Shown here: piece after piece, positions 9,221 through 17,401 of the stretch | Position numbering within the stretch: the stretch's first letter is position 1 | How the letters are laid out: every line of letters starts with the position of its first letter | Assembly (NCBI GenBank): GCA_024691085.1 | Contig: JAILNX010000002.1 | Coordinates: 1 to 63,558 of the forward strand | Length of the DNA: 63,558 bases | Source of the DNA: Clostridiales bacterium | GTDB lineage: Bacteria; Bacillota; Clostridia; Christensenellales; CAG-138 | Direction: 5' to 3' | The notes under the pieces: model-generated | Seen by the model: only the letters and a program-made list of their open reading frames with translations | Told to the model about the DNA's origin: nothing | Database searches by the model: none | Translations under genes and position numbers: made by a program

Positions 9221-9559
9221 ATGTGCGGATATTTCTGCAAAAATGGCCTTTTAACGGTTGAAAACGGGGCGAAAAACCCTGTCGGGCACGCAGCGGTAAG
9301 CCTTTGCGGGCATGATTCCGGCAAAATATATTTTGTCGTCGGCGTACGCAAAGCGGGGGAAAAGGGCGAAATGCTCCTCCTTGCCGACGGGAAAAAACGC
9401 GGGATCGACGCACCCAAGTTAAAGAAGCCGAAGCACGTAACGGTGCTTAAGCAGACGGACGAGGGAATAAGAACAGCGCTTTTAAACGGTGACCGGGTGG
9501 ACGACTCGGTTATCGTTCATGCGCTCAAAGCGGTAAAAAAGGAGATCGGCACACCTTAA
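9221..9559 (+). CDS. KOW-domain RNA-binding protein (L14e/L6e-like)
   Basis: This 112-residue basic protein occupies the slot between map and infA where many Firmicutes encode a KOW protein of unknown role. The KOW-type stretch is roughly GHDSGKIYFVVGV with LLADGKKRGIDAPKLKKPKH after it. About 25 residues, including two cysteines in MCGYFC, precede the core; relatives usually start nearer to it. The ATG has an excellent CGGAGG site, so this start is preferred. A role in ribosome or RNA binding is inferred from fold and context only. Confidence 0.75.
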   Translation: MCGYFCKNGLLTVENGAKNPVGHAAVSLCGHDSGKIYFVVGVRKAGEKGEMLLLADGKKRGIDAPKLKKPKHVTVLKQTDEGIRTALLNGDRVDDSVIVHALKAVKKEIGTP

Positions 9560-9597
9560 AGGGCGCCGACAGTGATCACTGAAAGAAGGAGGTTAGT

Positions 9598-9819
9598 ATG
9601 TCCAAGCAGGATGTTATCGAAGTCGAAGGCGTCGTAACGAACACCTTCCCCAACACCATGTTCGAAGTCACGCTCGAGAACGGGCACAAGATCATCGCCA
9701 CGATCTCCGGCAAGCTTCGCCAGAACTTCATTCGCATATTGACCGGAGATAAGGTCACAGTCGAGCTCTCTCCCTATGACCTCACCCGCGGCCGCATCAC
9801 GTGGCGTGCGAAGAACTGA
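9598..9819 (+). CDS. infA: Translation initiation factor IF-1
   Basis: A 73-residue single OB-fold protein beginning [19 protein letters not shown] and ending [12 protein letters not shown], near identical in layout to other bacterial IF-1. It binds the A site of the 30S subunit during initiation. AAGGAGG lies 7 bases upstream. It precedes rpmJ as in most Firmicutes. Confidence 0.98.
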   Translation: MSKQDVIEVEGVVTNTFPNTMFEVTLENGHKIIATISGKLRQNFIRILTGDKVTVELSPYDLTRGRITWRAKN

Positions 9820-9871
9820 CAAACAACGGCATTGCCGTCAAGATATGTAATTATGTTAAGGAGGAACAACC

Positions 9872-9985
9872 ATGAAAGTCAGGCCGAGTGTTAAGCCCAT
9901 GTGCGAAAAGTGCAAGATCATCAAGCGCAAGGGCCGCGTCATGATCATTTGTGAGAATCCCCGTCATAAGCAGAAGCAGGGCTAA
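9872..9985 (+). CDS. rpmJ: 50S ribosomal protein L36
   Basis: The 37-residue product begins [14 protein letters not shown] and carries the zinc ligands of the C+ form (C-x2-C, then a single Cys, then His: CEKC, C, RH). That is the complete normal length. AAGGAGG lies upstream. A 249-base structured gap separates it from rpsM. Confidence 0.97.
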   Translation: MKVRPSVKPMCEKCKIIKRKGRVMIICENPRHKQKQG

Positions 9986-10015
9986 GCTCGTTTAGCTTCC
10001 GAGGGATGACATGCG

Positions 10016-10161
10016 CTCGCGCAGAACACTTCACTTGCGCGAGGAGTGAAAACCTATTTAACTGCGTCTGATCATTTCCTGTCCGGTGCGGCTGCCCGGT
10101 TTGGACTTTGGCCAATGAGTGGTTGCTTGGCCAGTGTCTAAATCGGGAACCGGCAGGTGAT
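10016..10161 (+). ncRNA. Candidate structured mRNA leader between rpmJ and rpsM
   Basis: The gap between rpmJ and rpsM folds strongly. A first hairpin pairs CTCGCGCA (10016-10023) with TGCGCGAG (10036-10043). A second, longer arm spans 10071-10161. Its outer stem pairs ATCA/CCTG/CCGGT with ACCGG/CAGG/TGAT, broken only by small bulges. Its middle stem pairs 10095-10106 with 10136-10147. Its inner stem pairs TGGCCAA (10109-10115) with TTGGCCA (10127-10133) around an 11-base loop. The position, upstream of rpsM-rpsK-rpsD, suggests an autoregulatory site for a ribosomal protein such as S4. That role is inference; the pairing is directly visible. Confidence 0.65.
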
Positions 10162-10234
10162 TATACCCCCTAAGGGGAAGGGTAATTCCCCGAATAACGA
10201 ATATTTCATTATTTTACGGAGGTAATTAAATCCA

Positions 10235-10600
10235 ATGGCACGTATTAGTGGCGTTGATCTGCCCAGGGACAAGCGTGTTGAGATCGGTCTTACCTACATC
10301 TACGGTATCGGCCTTTCCACGAGCAAGAAGATCCTGGCGGAAACCGGTGTCGATCCCGACATTCGCGTAAGGGATCTTTCCGAGAACGATGTCAACCTTC
10401 TCAGGGAGTACATCGATAAGAATCTGAAGGTAGAAGGCGACCTTCGCCGTGAGACCGCGCTCAACATCAAGCGCCTCATCGAGATCGGCTGCTACCGCGG
10501 TGTCCGTCACCGCAAGGGCCTGCCCGTTCGCGGACAGTCCACCAAACAGAACGCTCGCACCCGTAAGGGCCCGAAGCGTCAGATGTCCAGAAAGAAGTAA
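10235..10600 (+). CDS. rpsM: 30S ribosomal protein S13
   Basis: The 121-residue protein begins [19 protein letters not shown] and ends with the basic tail [13 protein letters not shown], diagnostic for S13. It contacts P-site tRNA and bridges the subunits. ACGGAGG lies 15-20 bases before the ATG, slightly far. It heads the rpsM-rpsK-rpsD-rpoA-rplQ group, behind the structured leader. Confidence 0.98.
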   Translation: MARISGVDLPRDKRVEIGLTYIYGIGLSTSKKILAETGVDPDIRVRDLSENDVNLLREYIDKNLKVEGDLRRETALNIKRLIEIGCYRGVRHRKGLPVRGQSTKQNARTRKGPKRQMSRKK

Positions 10601-10614
10601 GGAGGAAGCGATAA

Positions 10615-11019
10615 ATGGCTAAACAGGTCAAGGGCAAGAAACTTGCCGTCCGCAAGCGCCGCGAGAAGAAGAACATCGAGCGTGGTCAGGCGCACATTCG
10701 CTCCTCTTTCAACAACACTCTCGTTACCATCACCGATCTGAACGGCAACGCGATCTCCTGGGCTTCCGCCGGCGGCTGCGGCTTCCGCGGTTCCAGGAAG
10801 AGCACTCCGTTCGCGGCTCAGATGGCTGCGGAGCAGGCTGCCAAGGCTTCCATGGAGCATGGTATGCGTGTTGTAGAAGTTTATGTTAAAGGTCCCGGCG
10901 CAGGTCGTGAGTCCGCAATCCGTTCGCTGCAGGCGGCTGGTCTTGAGATCAACATGATCAAAGACGTTACCCCGATCCCCCACAACGGTTGCCGTCCCCC
11001 CAAGCGCAGGCGTGTGTAA
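10615..11019 (+). CDS. rpsK: 30S ribosomal protein S11
   Basis: The 134-residue protein contains [20 protein letters not shown] and ends with [18 protein letters not shown], the conserved S11 tail. It sits on the platform of the small subunit. The short lysine-rich start is normal. AAGGAGG precedes the ATG; rpsD follows after 15 bases. Confidence 0.98.
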   Translation: MAKQVKGKKLAVRKRREKKNIERGQAHIRSSFNNTLVTITDLNGNAISWASAGGCGFRGSRKSTPFAAQMAAEQAAKASMEHGMRVVEVYVKGPGAGRESAIRSLQAAGLEINMIKDVTPIPHNGCRPPKRRRV

Positions 11020-11034
11020 AGGAGGCAAACGATT

Positions 11035-11664
11035 ATGGCAAGATATACTGATTCCGTTTGCAGGCAGTGCCGCAGGGAAGGCTGCAAGCTTTTCCTCAAG
11101 GGCGAAAGATGCTACAGCGCGAAGTGTGCGTTCACCAAGCGCGCGACCCCTCCCGGACAGCATGGTCAGGCTCGTCAGCGCAAGCAGTCCAACTACGGCA
11201 TCCAGCTTCGTGAGAAGCAGAAGGTCCGCAGGATGTACGGCGTTCTCGAGTCCCAGTTCAGGAAATACTATGAGATGGCGTCCAACATGCACGGCGTCAC
11301 CGGTGACAACCTCCTCGGCCTCTGCGAGCGCCGTCTGGACAACGTTTGCTACCGTCTGGCCTTCGGCGCAAGCCGCGCGCAGGCCCGTCAGCTCGTCGCT
11401 CACGGTCATATCACCGTCGACGGCAAGAAGGTAGACATTCCCTCCTACATTGTGAAGCCCGGTCAGGTCATTTCCGTAAGGAACTCCAGCCGCGACATGG
11501 AGTGCTTCAAGGCTCTGCGCGAGCAGGGCGCCGACGGCAAGATGCCCAAGTGGCTTACTCTTGACGCGGAGAACCTGAAGGGAACCGTCGTTGCCATGCC
11601 CCAGCGTGACGACATCGACGTTATCATTGAGGAGCATCTCATTGTTGAGTTCTATTCCAGGTAA
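11035..11664 (+). CDS. rpsD: 30S ribosomal protein S4
   Basis: The 209-residue protein has the N-terminal zinc-type cysteines of some Firmicutes S4 ([12 protein letters not shown] and a further Cys), the [20 protein letters not shown] motif and a C-terminal S4 RNA-binding domain. S4 nucleates 30S assembly and represses its own synthesis in other bacteria. It lies in the alpha operon here, so the leader before rpsM is a plausible target. Confidence 0.98.
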   Translation: MARYTDSVCRQCRREGCKLFLKGERCYSAKCAFTKRATPPGQHGQARQRKQSNYGIQLREKQKVRRMYGVLESQFRKYYEMASNMHGVTGDNLLGLCERRLDNVCYRLAFGASRAQARQLVAHGHITVDGKKVDIPSYIVKPGQVISVRNSSRDMECFKALREQGADGKMPKWLTLDAENLKGTVVAMPQRDDIDVIIEEHLIVEFYSR

Positions 11665-11730
11665 TGAATTGAAACCCTGCGTTTCCTTTGGAAACGAGAC
11701 CCTGTACGCTTAATGAAAGGGGAGAGTTTG

Positions 11731-12672
11731 ATGTTGGAAATTGAAAGACCCAAAATAGAGTGCGTAGAGCTTACCGACAGGTACGGCAGATTCGAAGTCA
11801 AGCCTCTTGAGCGCGGCTTCGGCACTACTCTCGGCAACTGTCTGCGCCGCGTGCTTTTGAGCTCGCTTCCCGGCGTCGCTGCAACCTCCGTCAAGATCGC
11901 TGGCGTGCTTCATGAGTTTTCCACCATTGAGGGTGTGAAAGAGGATGTCACTGAGATCATCCTAAATATCAAGGAGCTCCGTACCAAGATCCACGGCGAG
12001 GGCGCCAGGCGTGTCGTCATTGACGCCACGGGCGAATGCGAGGTCAAGGCATCGGACATCATCACAGACGCCGACGTCGAGATAGTCAATCCCGATCTGC
12101 ACATCGCCACTCTGGGCGAAAATGCCCGTCTCAACATGGAGATCGTTCTCGATCAGGGACGCGGTTACGTTTCGGCCGATAAGAACAAGAAGCCCGGAAT
12201 GCCCATCGGTGAAATAGCCGTTGATTCCATCTTCACACCGATCACCAAGGTCAACTTCCGCGTGGACGATACCCGCGTCGGCAACACCACCGACTACGAT
12301 CAGCTCACGCTCGAGGTCTGGACCTCCGGCGCTATCCGTCCCGAGGATGCCGTCTCCAAGGCAGCCAACATTATGACCGAGCACCTCAGCCTGTTCATCA
12401 ACCTCACCGAGGATACCCAGCGCGACACCATCTTTGAGGACAAGGGCGGCGACGACAAGTCGAAGCTGCTTGAGACCCCCATTGAGGAGCTGGATCTCTC
12501 CGTCAGGAGCTATAACTGCCTGAAGCGCGCCGGCATCAACTCCGTCGCGGAGCTGGTAGAGCGCAACGAGGAAGAGATGATGAAGGTCAGGAACCTCGGC
12601 CGCAAGTCCCTCGAAGAGGTGCAGCAGAAGCTCGCCGCCCTGGGACTTTCCCTCAGAGAAAGCGACGACTGA
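11731..12672 (+). CDS. rpoA: DNA-directed RNA polymerase subunit alpha
   Basis: The start at 11731, after AAAGGGGAGAG, gives 313 residues beginning [13 protein letters not shown], the usual RpoA N-terminus; an in-frame ATG six codons earlier overlaps the ribosome site and is rejected. The N-terminal domain has [16 protein letters not shown] for dimerisation. The C-terminal domain (about 250-313) has the helix-hairpin-helix residues [11 protein letters not shown] that contact UP elements and activators. An inverted repeat of GTTTCC/GGAAAC lies in the 66-base gap before it. Confidence 0.98.
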   Translation: MLEIERPKIECVELTDRYGRFEVKPLERGFGTTLGNCLRRVLLSSLPGVAATSVKIAGVLHEFSTIEGVKEDVTEIILNIKELRTKIHGEGARRVVIDATGECEVKASDIITDADVEIVNPDLHIATLGENARLNMEIVLDQGRGYVSADKNKKPGMPIGEIAVDSIFTPITKVNFRVDDTRVGNTTDYDQLTLEVWTSGAIRPEDAVSKAANIMTEHLSLFINLTEDTQRDTIFEDKGGDDKSKLLETPIEELDLSVRSYNCLKRAGINSVAELVERNEEEMMKVRNLGRKSLEEVQQKLAALGLSLRESDD

Positions 12673-12725
12673 TCAAATTAACTGTCCAATGCCCTTCGCG
12701 GCAACTATTATAGGAGGAAAAAGAA

Positions 12726-13214
12726 ATGCCCAACCGTAAGCTCAACAAGCCCACCGATCAGCGTGATGCTATGTTCCGCAATATGGCGACCGCTCTTCTC
12801 TGGAACGGCAAGCTCGTAACTACCGAGACCCGCGCCAAGGAGCTCCGTCCCATCGTCGAGAAGCTCATCACCATGGCCGTGGCTGAGTATAAGAATACCG
12901 AGACCGTCACCAAGAAGTCCATGAACGACAAGCAGCAGGTCATCGAGGTCGAAAAGACCATCGACAAGCCCTCCAAGCTGCATGCCAGAAGGCAGATCGT
13001 CAGCTACCTCTACAACATCACCGAGGTCAAGGAGCACAAGGAGAAGAGGGAAGACTTCGAGAAGCGCGCCGTTGCGAACTATCCCGTCGTCGAGAAGCTC
13101 TTCCGCGAGCTCGCTCCCAAGTATGACGGCAAGACCGGCGGTTACACCCGCATTCTGAAGCTCGGTCCCCGCCGCGGCGACGCCGCCGAGATGGCTCTCA
13201 TCGAGCTCGTCTGA
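12726..13214 (+). CDS. rplQ: 50S ribosomal protein L17 with internal insertion
   Basis: The ends are typical: [17 protein letters not shown] near the start, and [20 protein letters not shown] at the C-terminus. The protein has 162 residues against about 112-120 in Bacillus. The extra length is a charged insertion at about residues 52-82, just before the conserved LHARRQ, plus a smaller expansion after it. L17 lies near the tunnel exit. It is the last gene of the transcription unit and is followed by a terminator. Confidence 0.97.
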   Translation: MPNRKLNKPTDQRDAMFRNMATALLWNGKLVTTETRAKELRPIVEKLITMAVAEYKNTETVTKKSMNDKQQVIEVEKTIDKPSKLHARRQIVSYLYNITEVKEHKEKREDFEKRAVANYPVVEKLFRELAPKYDGKTGGYTRILKLGPRRGDAAEMALIELV

Positions 13215-13233
13215 TCGAAGGATCAATAAAATC

Positions 13234-13266
13234 GCTCTCCGTTTAAATAGCGGAGAGCTTTTTTGA
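13234..13266 (+). terminator. Intrinsic terminator of the ribosomal operon
   Basis: GCTCTCCG (13234-13241) pairs with CGGAGAGC (13251-13258) around a 9-base loop and is followed by six T residues. It lies 20 bases after the rplQ stop. Confidence 0.92.
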
Positions 13267-13315
13267 TTAATCAATCACGGTCGGACGCAAATCGGATCGA
13301 ATCAAATAAAAACAC

Positions 13316-13343
13316 TTGTAATAATTGTTTGATGTGTTATAAT
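13316..13343 (+). promoter_or_regulatory. SigA-type promoter for the 13364 lipoprotein
   Basis: TTGTAA (13316-13321), a 16-base spacer and TATAAT (13338-13343) lie 20 bases before an AGGAGG site and the start codon. The leader is therefore very short. Confidence 0.7.
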
Positions 13344-13363
13344 TATACACAGGAGGTGTAAAA

Positions 13364-14449
13364 ATGAAAAAGTTCATGGCGTGCTTGCTTATCGTAATAC
13401 TGATCTTCCCCATAGCCGCCTGTAAAAAGGCGCCGGTCGAGGCAAACGTTTCCCCCGAGCCGACGGAGATCGCGACCGACGATCCGACCGCGGAGCCGAC
13501 GGCTTCTCCCGTTATCTCGGACGAGCCGACCGCCGCTCCGACCGAGGAGCCGACGGCTTCTCCCGAGCCTACCGCCGTTCCCACGCCAACTCCCGAGCCG
13601 ATAGAGCACGACTTCTTCGCCGAAGCGGAAAAAGTCGCCCATATCAACTGGGGGAATGGCGATCACAGGATCAAATATGAATATGATGCAGAGGGAGTAT
13701 GTCCGTACAGCTTCTCGGTTGCGAACAACTGCATCTATATTCCCGATACCCTGGGAGGGAATAAGCTCCTGATCTACGATCTCTCGACCGGATCTTCACG
13801 AAAAACAGACGGCCCGATCTATATAAACCGTAATCCTTTTATTGTCTTGGGCGACAAGCTCATCACGTTTTTCACCGTATACGACCTTAACACAATGGAG
13901 ACGGCGGGAATAAAGCATGACCCGGAGGACGCTCATATTGAAGGTGATAAGGTATCGTCGATCATAGTTCGTGACGGGATCGTTTACGCCTATCTTGAAA
14001 CCTCCTCTACTATAAGTCAGCCCGCCGCTTGTGACGATTTCAACGGCGAATACATACTCGACCTTGAGAGCATGAAATGGGTCTTTCGATCTGTACCCAC
14101 GCTGTTTGAAAAGACGAATCATAAATCCGATACCAGCGCTTACAGAACGGGCGTTTATCTCGGCTTCGACGCGGACGGAAACGAATATTACTGGAATATG
14201 GGCAGAGAGTATCACGAACCCGAGGAAGAAGGCGGCGAACCTGCCACGAGGATCTTCTACACCGTTTTCAAGTATTCGCCGGACGGAGTTCTGCTTTCCT
14301 ATTTCGAGTTTGACCGTCATGAAGAAAACATTTACTTTGGCGGCTGGGGATACGGATACGAAACGATCTTCGTCCTCGCCGACGACGGAGCAATATACTA
14401 CATGCTCACGACTTTGTCGGGAATAGATATTTACAGGATATTCATCTGA
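13364..14449 (+). CDS. Lipoprotein with Thr/Pro/Glu linker, unknown function
   Basis: The 361-residue product starts with a lipoprotein signal peptide whose lipobox is IAAC at residues 17-20. About 55 residues of EPTA/SPEPT-type linker follow, which would hold the globular part away from the membrane. The globular part (from about residue 80) has repeated Trp/Tyr/Gly-containing segments, possibly beta-propeller blades. Its end, AIYYMLTTLSGIDIYRIFI, resembles the ends of the 52897 lipoprotein and of the fragment at 46589, so these form one family. No enzymatic motif was recognised. Confidence 0.75.
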   Translation: MKKFMACLLIVILIFPIAACKKAPVEANVSPEPTEIATDDPTAEPTASPVISDEPTAAPTEEPTASPEPTAVPTPTPEPIEHDFFAEAEKVAHINWGNGDHRIKYEYDAEGVCPYSFSVANNCIYIPDTLGGNKLLIYDLSTGSSRKTDGPIYINRNPFIVLGDKLITFFTVYDLNTMETAGIKHDPEDAHIEGDKVSSIIVRDGIVYAYLETSSTISQPAACDDFNGEYILDLESMKWVFRSVPTLFEKTNHKSDTSAYRTGVYLGFDADGNEYYWNMGREYHEPEEEGGEPATRIFYTVFKYSPDGVLLSYFEFDRHEENIYFGGWGYGYETIFVLADDGAIYYMLTTLSGIDIYRIFI

Positions 14450-14467
14450 GGGTCGATCCGCACGCAC

Positions 14468-14501
14468 GGGGCTTAAGCGTTCCTTAAGCCCCTCTTTTTT
14501 T
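14468..14501 (+). terminator. Intrinsic terminator after the lipoprotein gene
   Basis: GGGGCTTAAG (14468-14477) pairs with CTTAAGCCCC (14483-14492) around CGTTC, followed by TCTTTTTTT. Confidence 0.92.
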
Positions 14502-14561
14502 GTATAAAAAAAGCCGATGCGCGGCATACTGAAAGTACCAAATCTAATTCGGGAGGTAAAT

Positions 14562-14795
14562 ATGACCGGAAATCAACCTTGGTTTATGAACAGTCAGCCG
14601 CAGGGCTCGATCGCGAACGGCGACCTTACCGTCGTTCAGGACGAAATGTATCAGGAGGCGCTTGCGTATAAGAAATGCAAGGTCTACGAAAGCCGCTTCA
14701 CCGATCCGACGCTTAAACGCATGGCGTGCGATCACGCGGAGCATCACCGTCAGCACTTCGACGCGCTGAACAGCTATCTCGGATCAAGACAGTAA
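14562..14795 (+). CDS. Small CotF-like spore coat protein
   Basis: The ATG at 14562, behind CGGGAGG, gives 77 residues. The C-terminal half (YKKCKVYESRFTDPTLKRMA, then DHAEHHRQHFDAL) is a ferritin-like helical hairpin of the kind seen in short spore coat proteins of Clostridia. It is followed after 12 bases by a second coat-like gene, so the pair is probably co-transcribed late in sporulation. Family assignment rests on pattern similarity only. Confidence 0.65.
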   Translation: MTGNQPWFMNSQPQGSIANGDLTVVQDEMYQEALAYKKCKVYESRFTDPTLKRMACDHAEHHRQHFDALNSYLGSRQ

Positions 14796-14807
14796 CGGAG
14801 GAGAAAA

Positions 14808-15083
14808 ATGAACAATCAGAACATGACCGAAAGGGAACTTTTGACCGATCTTCTCCATACCGAGAAGAACATGACCACCGTCTACGCGGGCAGCTGCACC
14901 GAGTGCGAGAGCATGGAGCTTCGCCGGATACTGCTTCAGAACATGACCGAGTGCTCCAACGACCAGTACACCGTCTTCGACGAGATGCGAAAGAGAAACC
15001 TCTACAACCCCAAGACCGCCCCTCAGCAGGAGGTCTCCGAGGCGAAGCAGAACATGCAGAACCTCATTAACGAAACGTGGTAA
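14808..15083 (+). CDS. Spore coat protein, CotF family
   Basis: The 91-residue protein has the coat-F pattern: an N-terminal LLTDLLHTEKNMTTVYA helix, a second helix ending LLQNMTECSNDQYTVFDEM, and the tail RNLYNPKTAPQQEV. Such proteins are assembled into the spore coat. CGGAGG precedes the ATG. Together with the preceding gene it marks the organism as a spore former. Confidence 0.75.
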   Translation: MNNQNMTERELLTDLLHTEKNMTTVYAGSCTECESMELRRILLQNMTECSNDQYTVFDEMRKRNLYNPKTAPQQEVSEAKQNMQNLINETW

Positions 15084-15108
15084 AGATCTAACAGAAAAGC
15101 TCTTCCAA

Positions 15109-15290
15109 ACGGGGCTTCCTGATAAGGAAGTCCCGTGCGAGCAGAGCGAGCCGCAGCGGGTCAGCGCGCCGCGCCGCGATAGGCGCGGAATGCGATGAGC
15201 CAAGTAAGTAAGGCTGCTCCTGCGGACAAATCCGCAGAAATTGCACGAGAAAACACGGAACAGAGACTCAGTGCCTTTGCTCCGTGTTTT
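15109..15290. terminator. Two hairpins between convergent genes
   Basis: The 288-base gap between the coat genes and the minus-strand GNAT gene holds two strong inverted repeats. ACGGGGCTTCCT (15109-15120) pairs with AGGAAGTCCCGT (15125-15136). AAAACACGGA (15250-15259) pairs with TCCGTGTTTT (15281-15290), with T-rich sequence on both outer sides, so the second can stop transcription from either direction. The GC-rich stretch 15137-15240 between them also contains CGCGCC/GGCGCG and shows no gene. Confidence 0.65.
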
Positions 15291-15371
15291 AGTATTATTG
15301 CTTAAGTTTTCTTAGGAAAAACCCGTTTGCTTCCTTGTGCGGATCTCTCAAACAGAAGAGCTTTTTTATCA

Positions 15372-15860
15372 TTATTCCTCGCTGACCTCAAAACAATACG
15401 TCAACTGATCCTCTTGGCGGTTTACGTGCCCTCCGTCGACGGCGGTGACAACGCCGCCCATGTGTTCATAGAAGGCGCGGGCGGGGAGGTTGTGCTCGTT
15501 GCAGTTGAGGGTGAATGCGGGGGCTCCGTTATCTTTGCAGTAAGCGCGGACGATCCCGAGCGCGGTCTTTCCCGCGCCCATTCCCTTGTGGGAATTGAGG
15601 ATGTAAAGCTGCATCACGTGCGGTATTTCCTTGTGAATAAAGGAAAAATAGCCAATGGGGATATCGCCGTCCCCGATCACGAACATCTCAATATCGGGGG
15701 AAAGTATCTTTTTAAGGGAGCTCTCCTCGTGCCGGGCATAATCGAACCCGTCGATGACCTCGTCGGGATAGATGCCGCGATAGGTCTCGTCCCAGACCTG
15801 CCTGCGAAGGCGGGAGAGCATGGCTGCGTCAGCCGGCTCCGCTTTCCTGAACGTGATCAT
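15372..15860 (-). CDS. GNAT-family N-acetyltransferase
   Basis: Translation from the ATG at 15860 gives 162 residues beginning MITFRKAEPADAAMLSRLRR, a typical GNAT start. The acetyl-CoA loop region is HKGMGAGKTALGIVRAYCKD (about 98-117), and the NLPARAFYEHMGG motif follows. The substrate cannot be predicted. The start overlaps the stop of the AlkZ-related gene in ATGA, so it is the last gene of a three-gene minus-strand operon. Confidence 0.85.
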   Translation of the reverse strand: MITFRKAEPADAAMLSRLRRQVWDETYRGIYPDEVIDGFDYARHEESSLKKILSPDIEMFVIGDGDIPIGYFSFIHKEIPHVMQLYILNSHKGMGAGKTALGIVRAYCKDNGAPAFTLNCNEHNLPARAFYEHMGGVVTAVDGGHVNRQEDQLTYCFEVSEE

Positions 15861-16519
15861 TTTATCAGCCTTTCCGCCTGTTTTCGCGTCACGCCGGGGC
15901 AGATCTCCATAACGCGCGAAACAAGAAGCTCCTTCGCTTCCTTTGGCGTGTACCGCTCCTCGGCGGCGGCGATCTCCTTTTCGTAAAACCTGTCCGATAA
16001 GGAATACCGCGCCAGTCCCCAGCCGTAGGGGCGCCCGTGACGGTCGACCGCGTACTCGAAGGAGGTGGGGAGGACGAAGCACTTCATCTGAAGCGTCGTG
16101 ATGAGCGCGTCGAAGCCGGAGCCCTTACCGTCCATGCCCGTCCTGCGGCGAAGCTCGGTGCTTATAAGCGAGCCCTTCTCAAGCTCGTTCATTATGAGCT
16201 CCGAGGAGTGCGGCAGGAAGCCGTCCTCATACATGCCCTCGAAATCATAGCCGTCGCGGCGGTAACAGGCGAGCACGCCGTACCATTCGGGCGTCATGAA
16301 GACCGCCTTGTTCCTGAACAGCTTGCCGTAGACGGAGACGAAAGTCTTCCACTCCCACGGGCCGTCCACGCCCTCGACGAACCACACGGCGGGATCGATG
16401 TGATCGCGAATAGAAAACCCCTCGATCCCGGAGGAAAAGAAGGGCAGAAAGCCGAGCTCCGATATAACGGATCGGAGCTGCTCCTTATTCGAAATTACGG
16501 GGATGTCGTTTGCCGTCAT
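15857..16519 (-). CDS. AlkZ-related protein (putative)
   Basis: The 220-residue protein has the pattern of Firmicutes proteins annotated as AlkZ-related: an N-terminal ELGFLPFFSSGIEGFSIRDH stretch, WKTFVSVYGKLFRNKAVF in the middle, and a helical C-terminal domain. AlkZ-type proteins are winged-helix DNA glycosylases that unhook crosslinks, but these relatives lack proven activity. No catalytic motif can be assigned here. It lies 3 bases after the PHP-domain gene and overlaps the GNAT gene. The family call comes from memory and is tentative. Confidence 0.55.
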   Translation of the reverse strand: MTANDIPVISNKEQLRSVISELGFLPFFSSGIEGFSIRDHIDPAVWFVEGVDGPWEWKTFVSVYGKLFRNKAVFMTPEWYGVLACYRRDGYDFEGMYEDGFLPHSSELIMNELEKGSLISTELRRRTGMDGKGSGFDALITTLQMKCFVLPTSFEYAVDRHGRPYGWGLARYSLSDRFYEKEIAAAEERYTPKEAKELLVSRVMEICPGVTRKQAERLIK

Positions 16520-16522
16520 GCG

Positions 16523-17272
16523 TCAGTTCCTCCCGATGAGGGGCAGGTTCCTCACGCGCCTGTTTTCGATCACGCGGCGCGGGTTCTCGTTAGTAAGCAG
16601 GTCCGCCCATTCCTCGGAATACCTCTCAGCCACGAACTCATAAGCGTCCGCAAGCTCGGTCGTGCGGGTGAACACCCCGTGCGAATCCGTTGCGATGAAG
16701 TGGACGGCAGCCTCGTCAAGGAGCGTCCGCGCGGTGCGATAGCAGGGATCGGAGCGGTGGGAGAGGAGGCTCGTGCGGTTTATCTGCAGTAAGCATCCCA
16801 TCCTTGCCCAGTCGAGCGCGAACCCGGGATCGTCCTGAACGGGGTAATATCTCTCCGGATGAGCGATTACGGGTGTAATTTTTCTCTCAAAAAGCGAAAA
16901 CAGCACGTCGCGCACGCGCCACATGTCGTCGCCGAAGTCGAACTCGACAAGCATGTAATCGGAGCCCGCCAGGGTCAGCACGAGCCCGTCGTCATAGAGC
17001 CGCGCGACGTCGTCGGTGCCGAATACCTCCATGCCGCGGTGCAGATTTACATGGACGCCGTTCCTCTCAAAGAGCGAGCTCAAACCCTCGAACTCGCGTT
17101 CGTACCACGGGCCGAAGTAGTTCCCGAACGAGCCGGGTATGTTGCAGTGGGGCGTGACGATGATGTCCGTGACGCCGGAAGCCTCCGCGATCTCGCCCAT
17201 GCGCGTGCTCTCGGCAAAATCTCCCGAGCCGTCGTCCACGCCGGGCACTATGTGACAGTGGATATCGATCAT
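16523..17272 (-). CDS. PHP-domain protein, CpsB/YwqE tyrosine phosphatase type
   Basis: The 249-residue protein has the PHP metal motifs in order: IDIHCHIVPGVDDGS at the start, TPHC near residue 41, HRGMEVF, AHPERY near 137, and TDSHG near 195. The HxHxVPGxDDG start is the signature of manganese-dependent tyrosine phosphatases that control capsule or exopolysaccharide synthesis. No polysaccharide genes lie nearby, so the substrate is open. It is the first gene of the minus operon behind a clear promoter. Confidence 0.8.
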   Translation of the reverse strand: MIDIHCHIVPGVDDGSGDFAESTRMGEIAEASGVTDIIVTPHCNIPGSFGNYFGPWYEREFEGLSSLFERNGVHVNLHRGMEVFGTDDVARLYDDGLVLTLAGSDYMLVEFDFGDDMWRVRDVLFSLFERKITPVIAHPERYYPVQDDPGFALDWARMGCLLQINRTSLLSHRSDPCYRTARTLLDEAAVHFIATDSHGVFTRTTELADAYEFVAERYSEEWADLLTNENPRRVIENRRVRNLPLIGRN

Positions 17273-17304
17273 TGCGCGATCCTTCTATTTGTGATCATAC
17301 AATG

Positions 17305-17333
17305 ATTTTACCCTTAATGAAGCGAATTGTCAA
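17305..17333 (-). promoter_or_regulatory. SigA-type promoter for the PHP/AlkZ/GNAT operon
   Basis: On the minus strand TTGACA (17333-17328), a 17-base spacer and TAAAAT (17310-17305) precede the PHP gene by about 30 bases. Confidence 0.8.
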
Positions 17334-17348
17334 TCTTGCCTTTCGTGA

Positions 17349-17377
17349 TTGAATTATTAAGCCCGAGGTGGTAAAAT
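17349..17377 (+). promoter_or_regulatory. SigA-type promoter for the TIM-barrel epimerase
   Basis: TTGAAT (17349-17354), a 17-base spacer and TAAAAT (17372-17377) lie 25 bases before the gene. Together with the minus-strand promoter it forms a divergent pair only 16 bases apart. Confidence 0.7.
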
Positions 17378-17401
17378 GGTAAAAACGGTTTTTTCGAGGT
17401 C

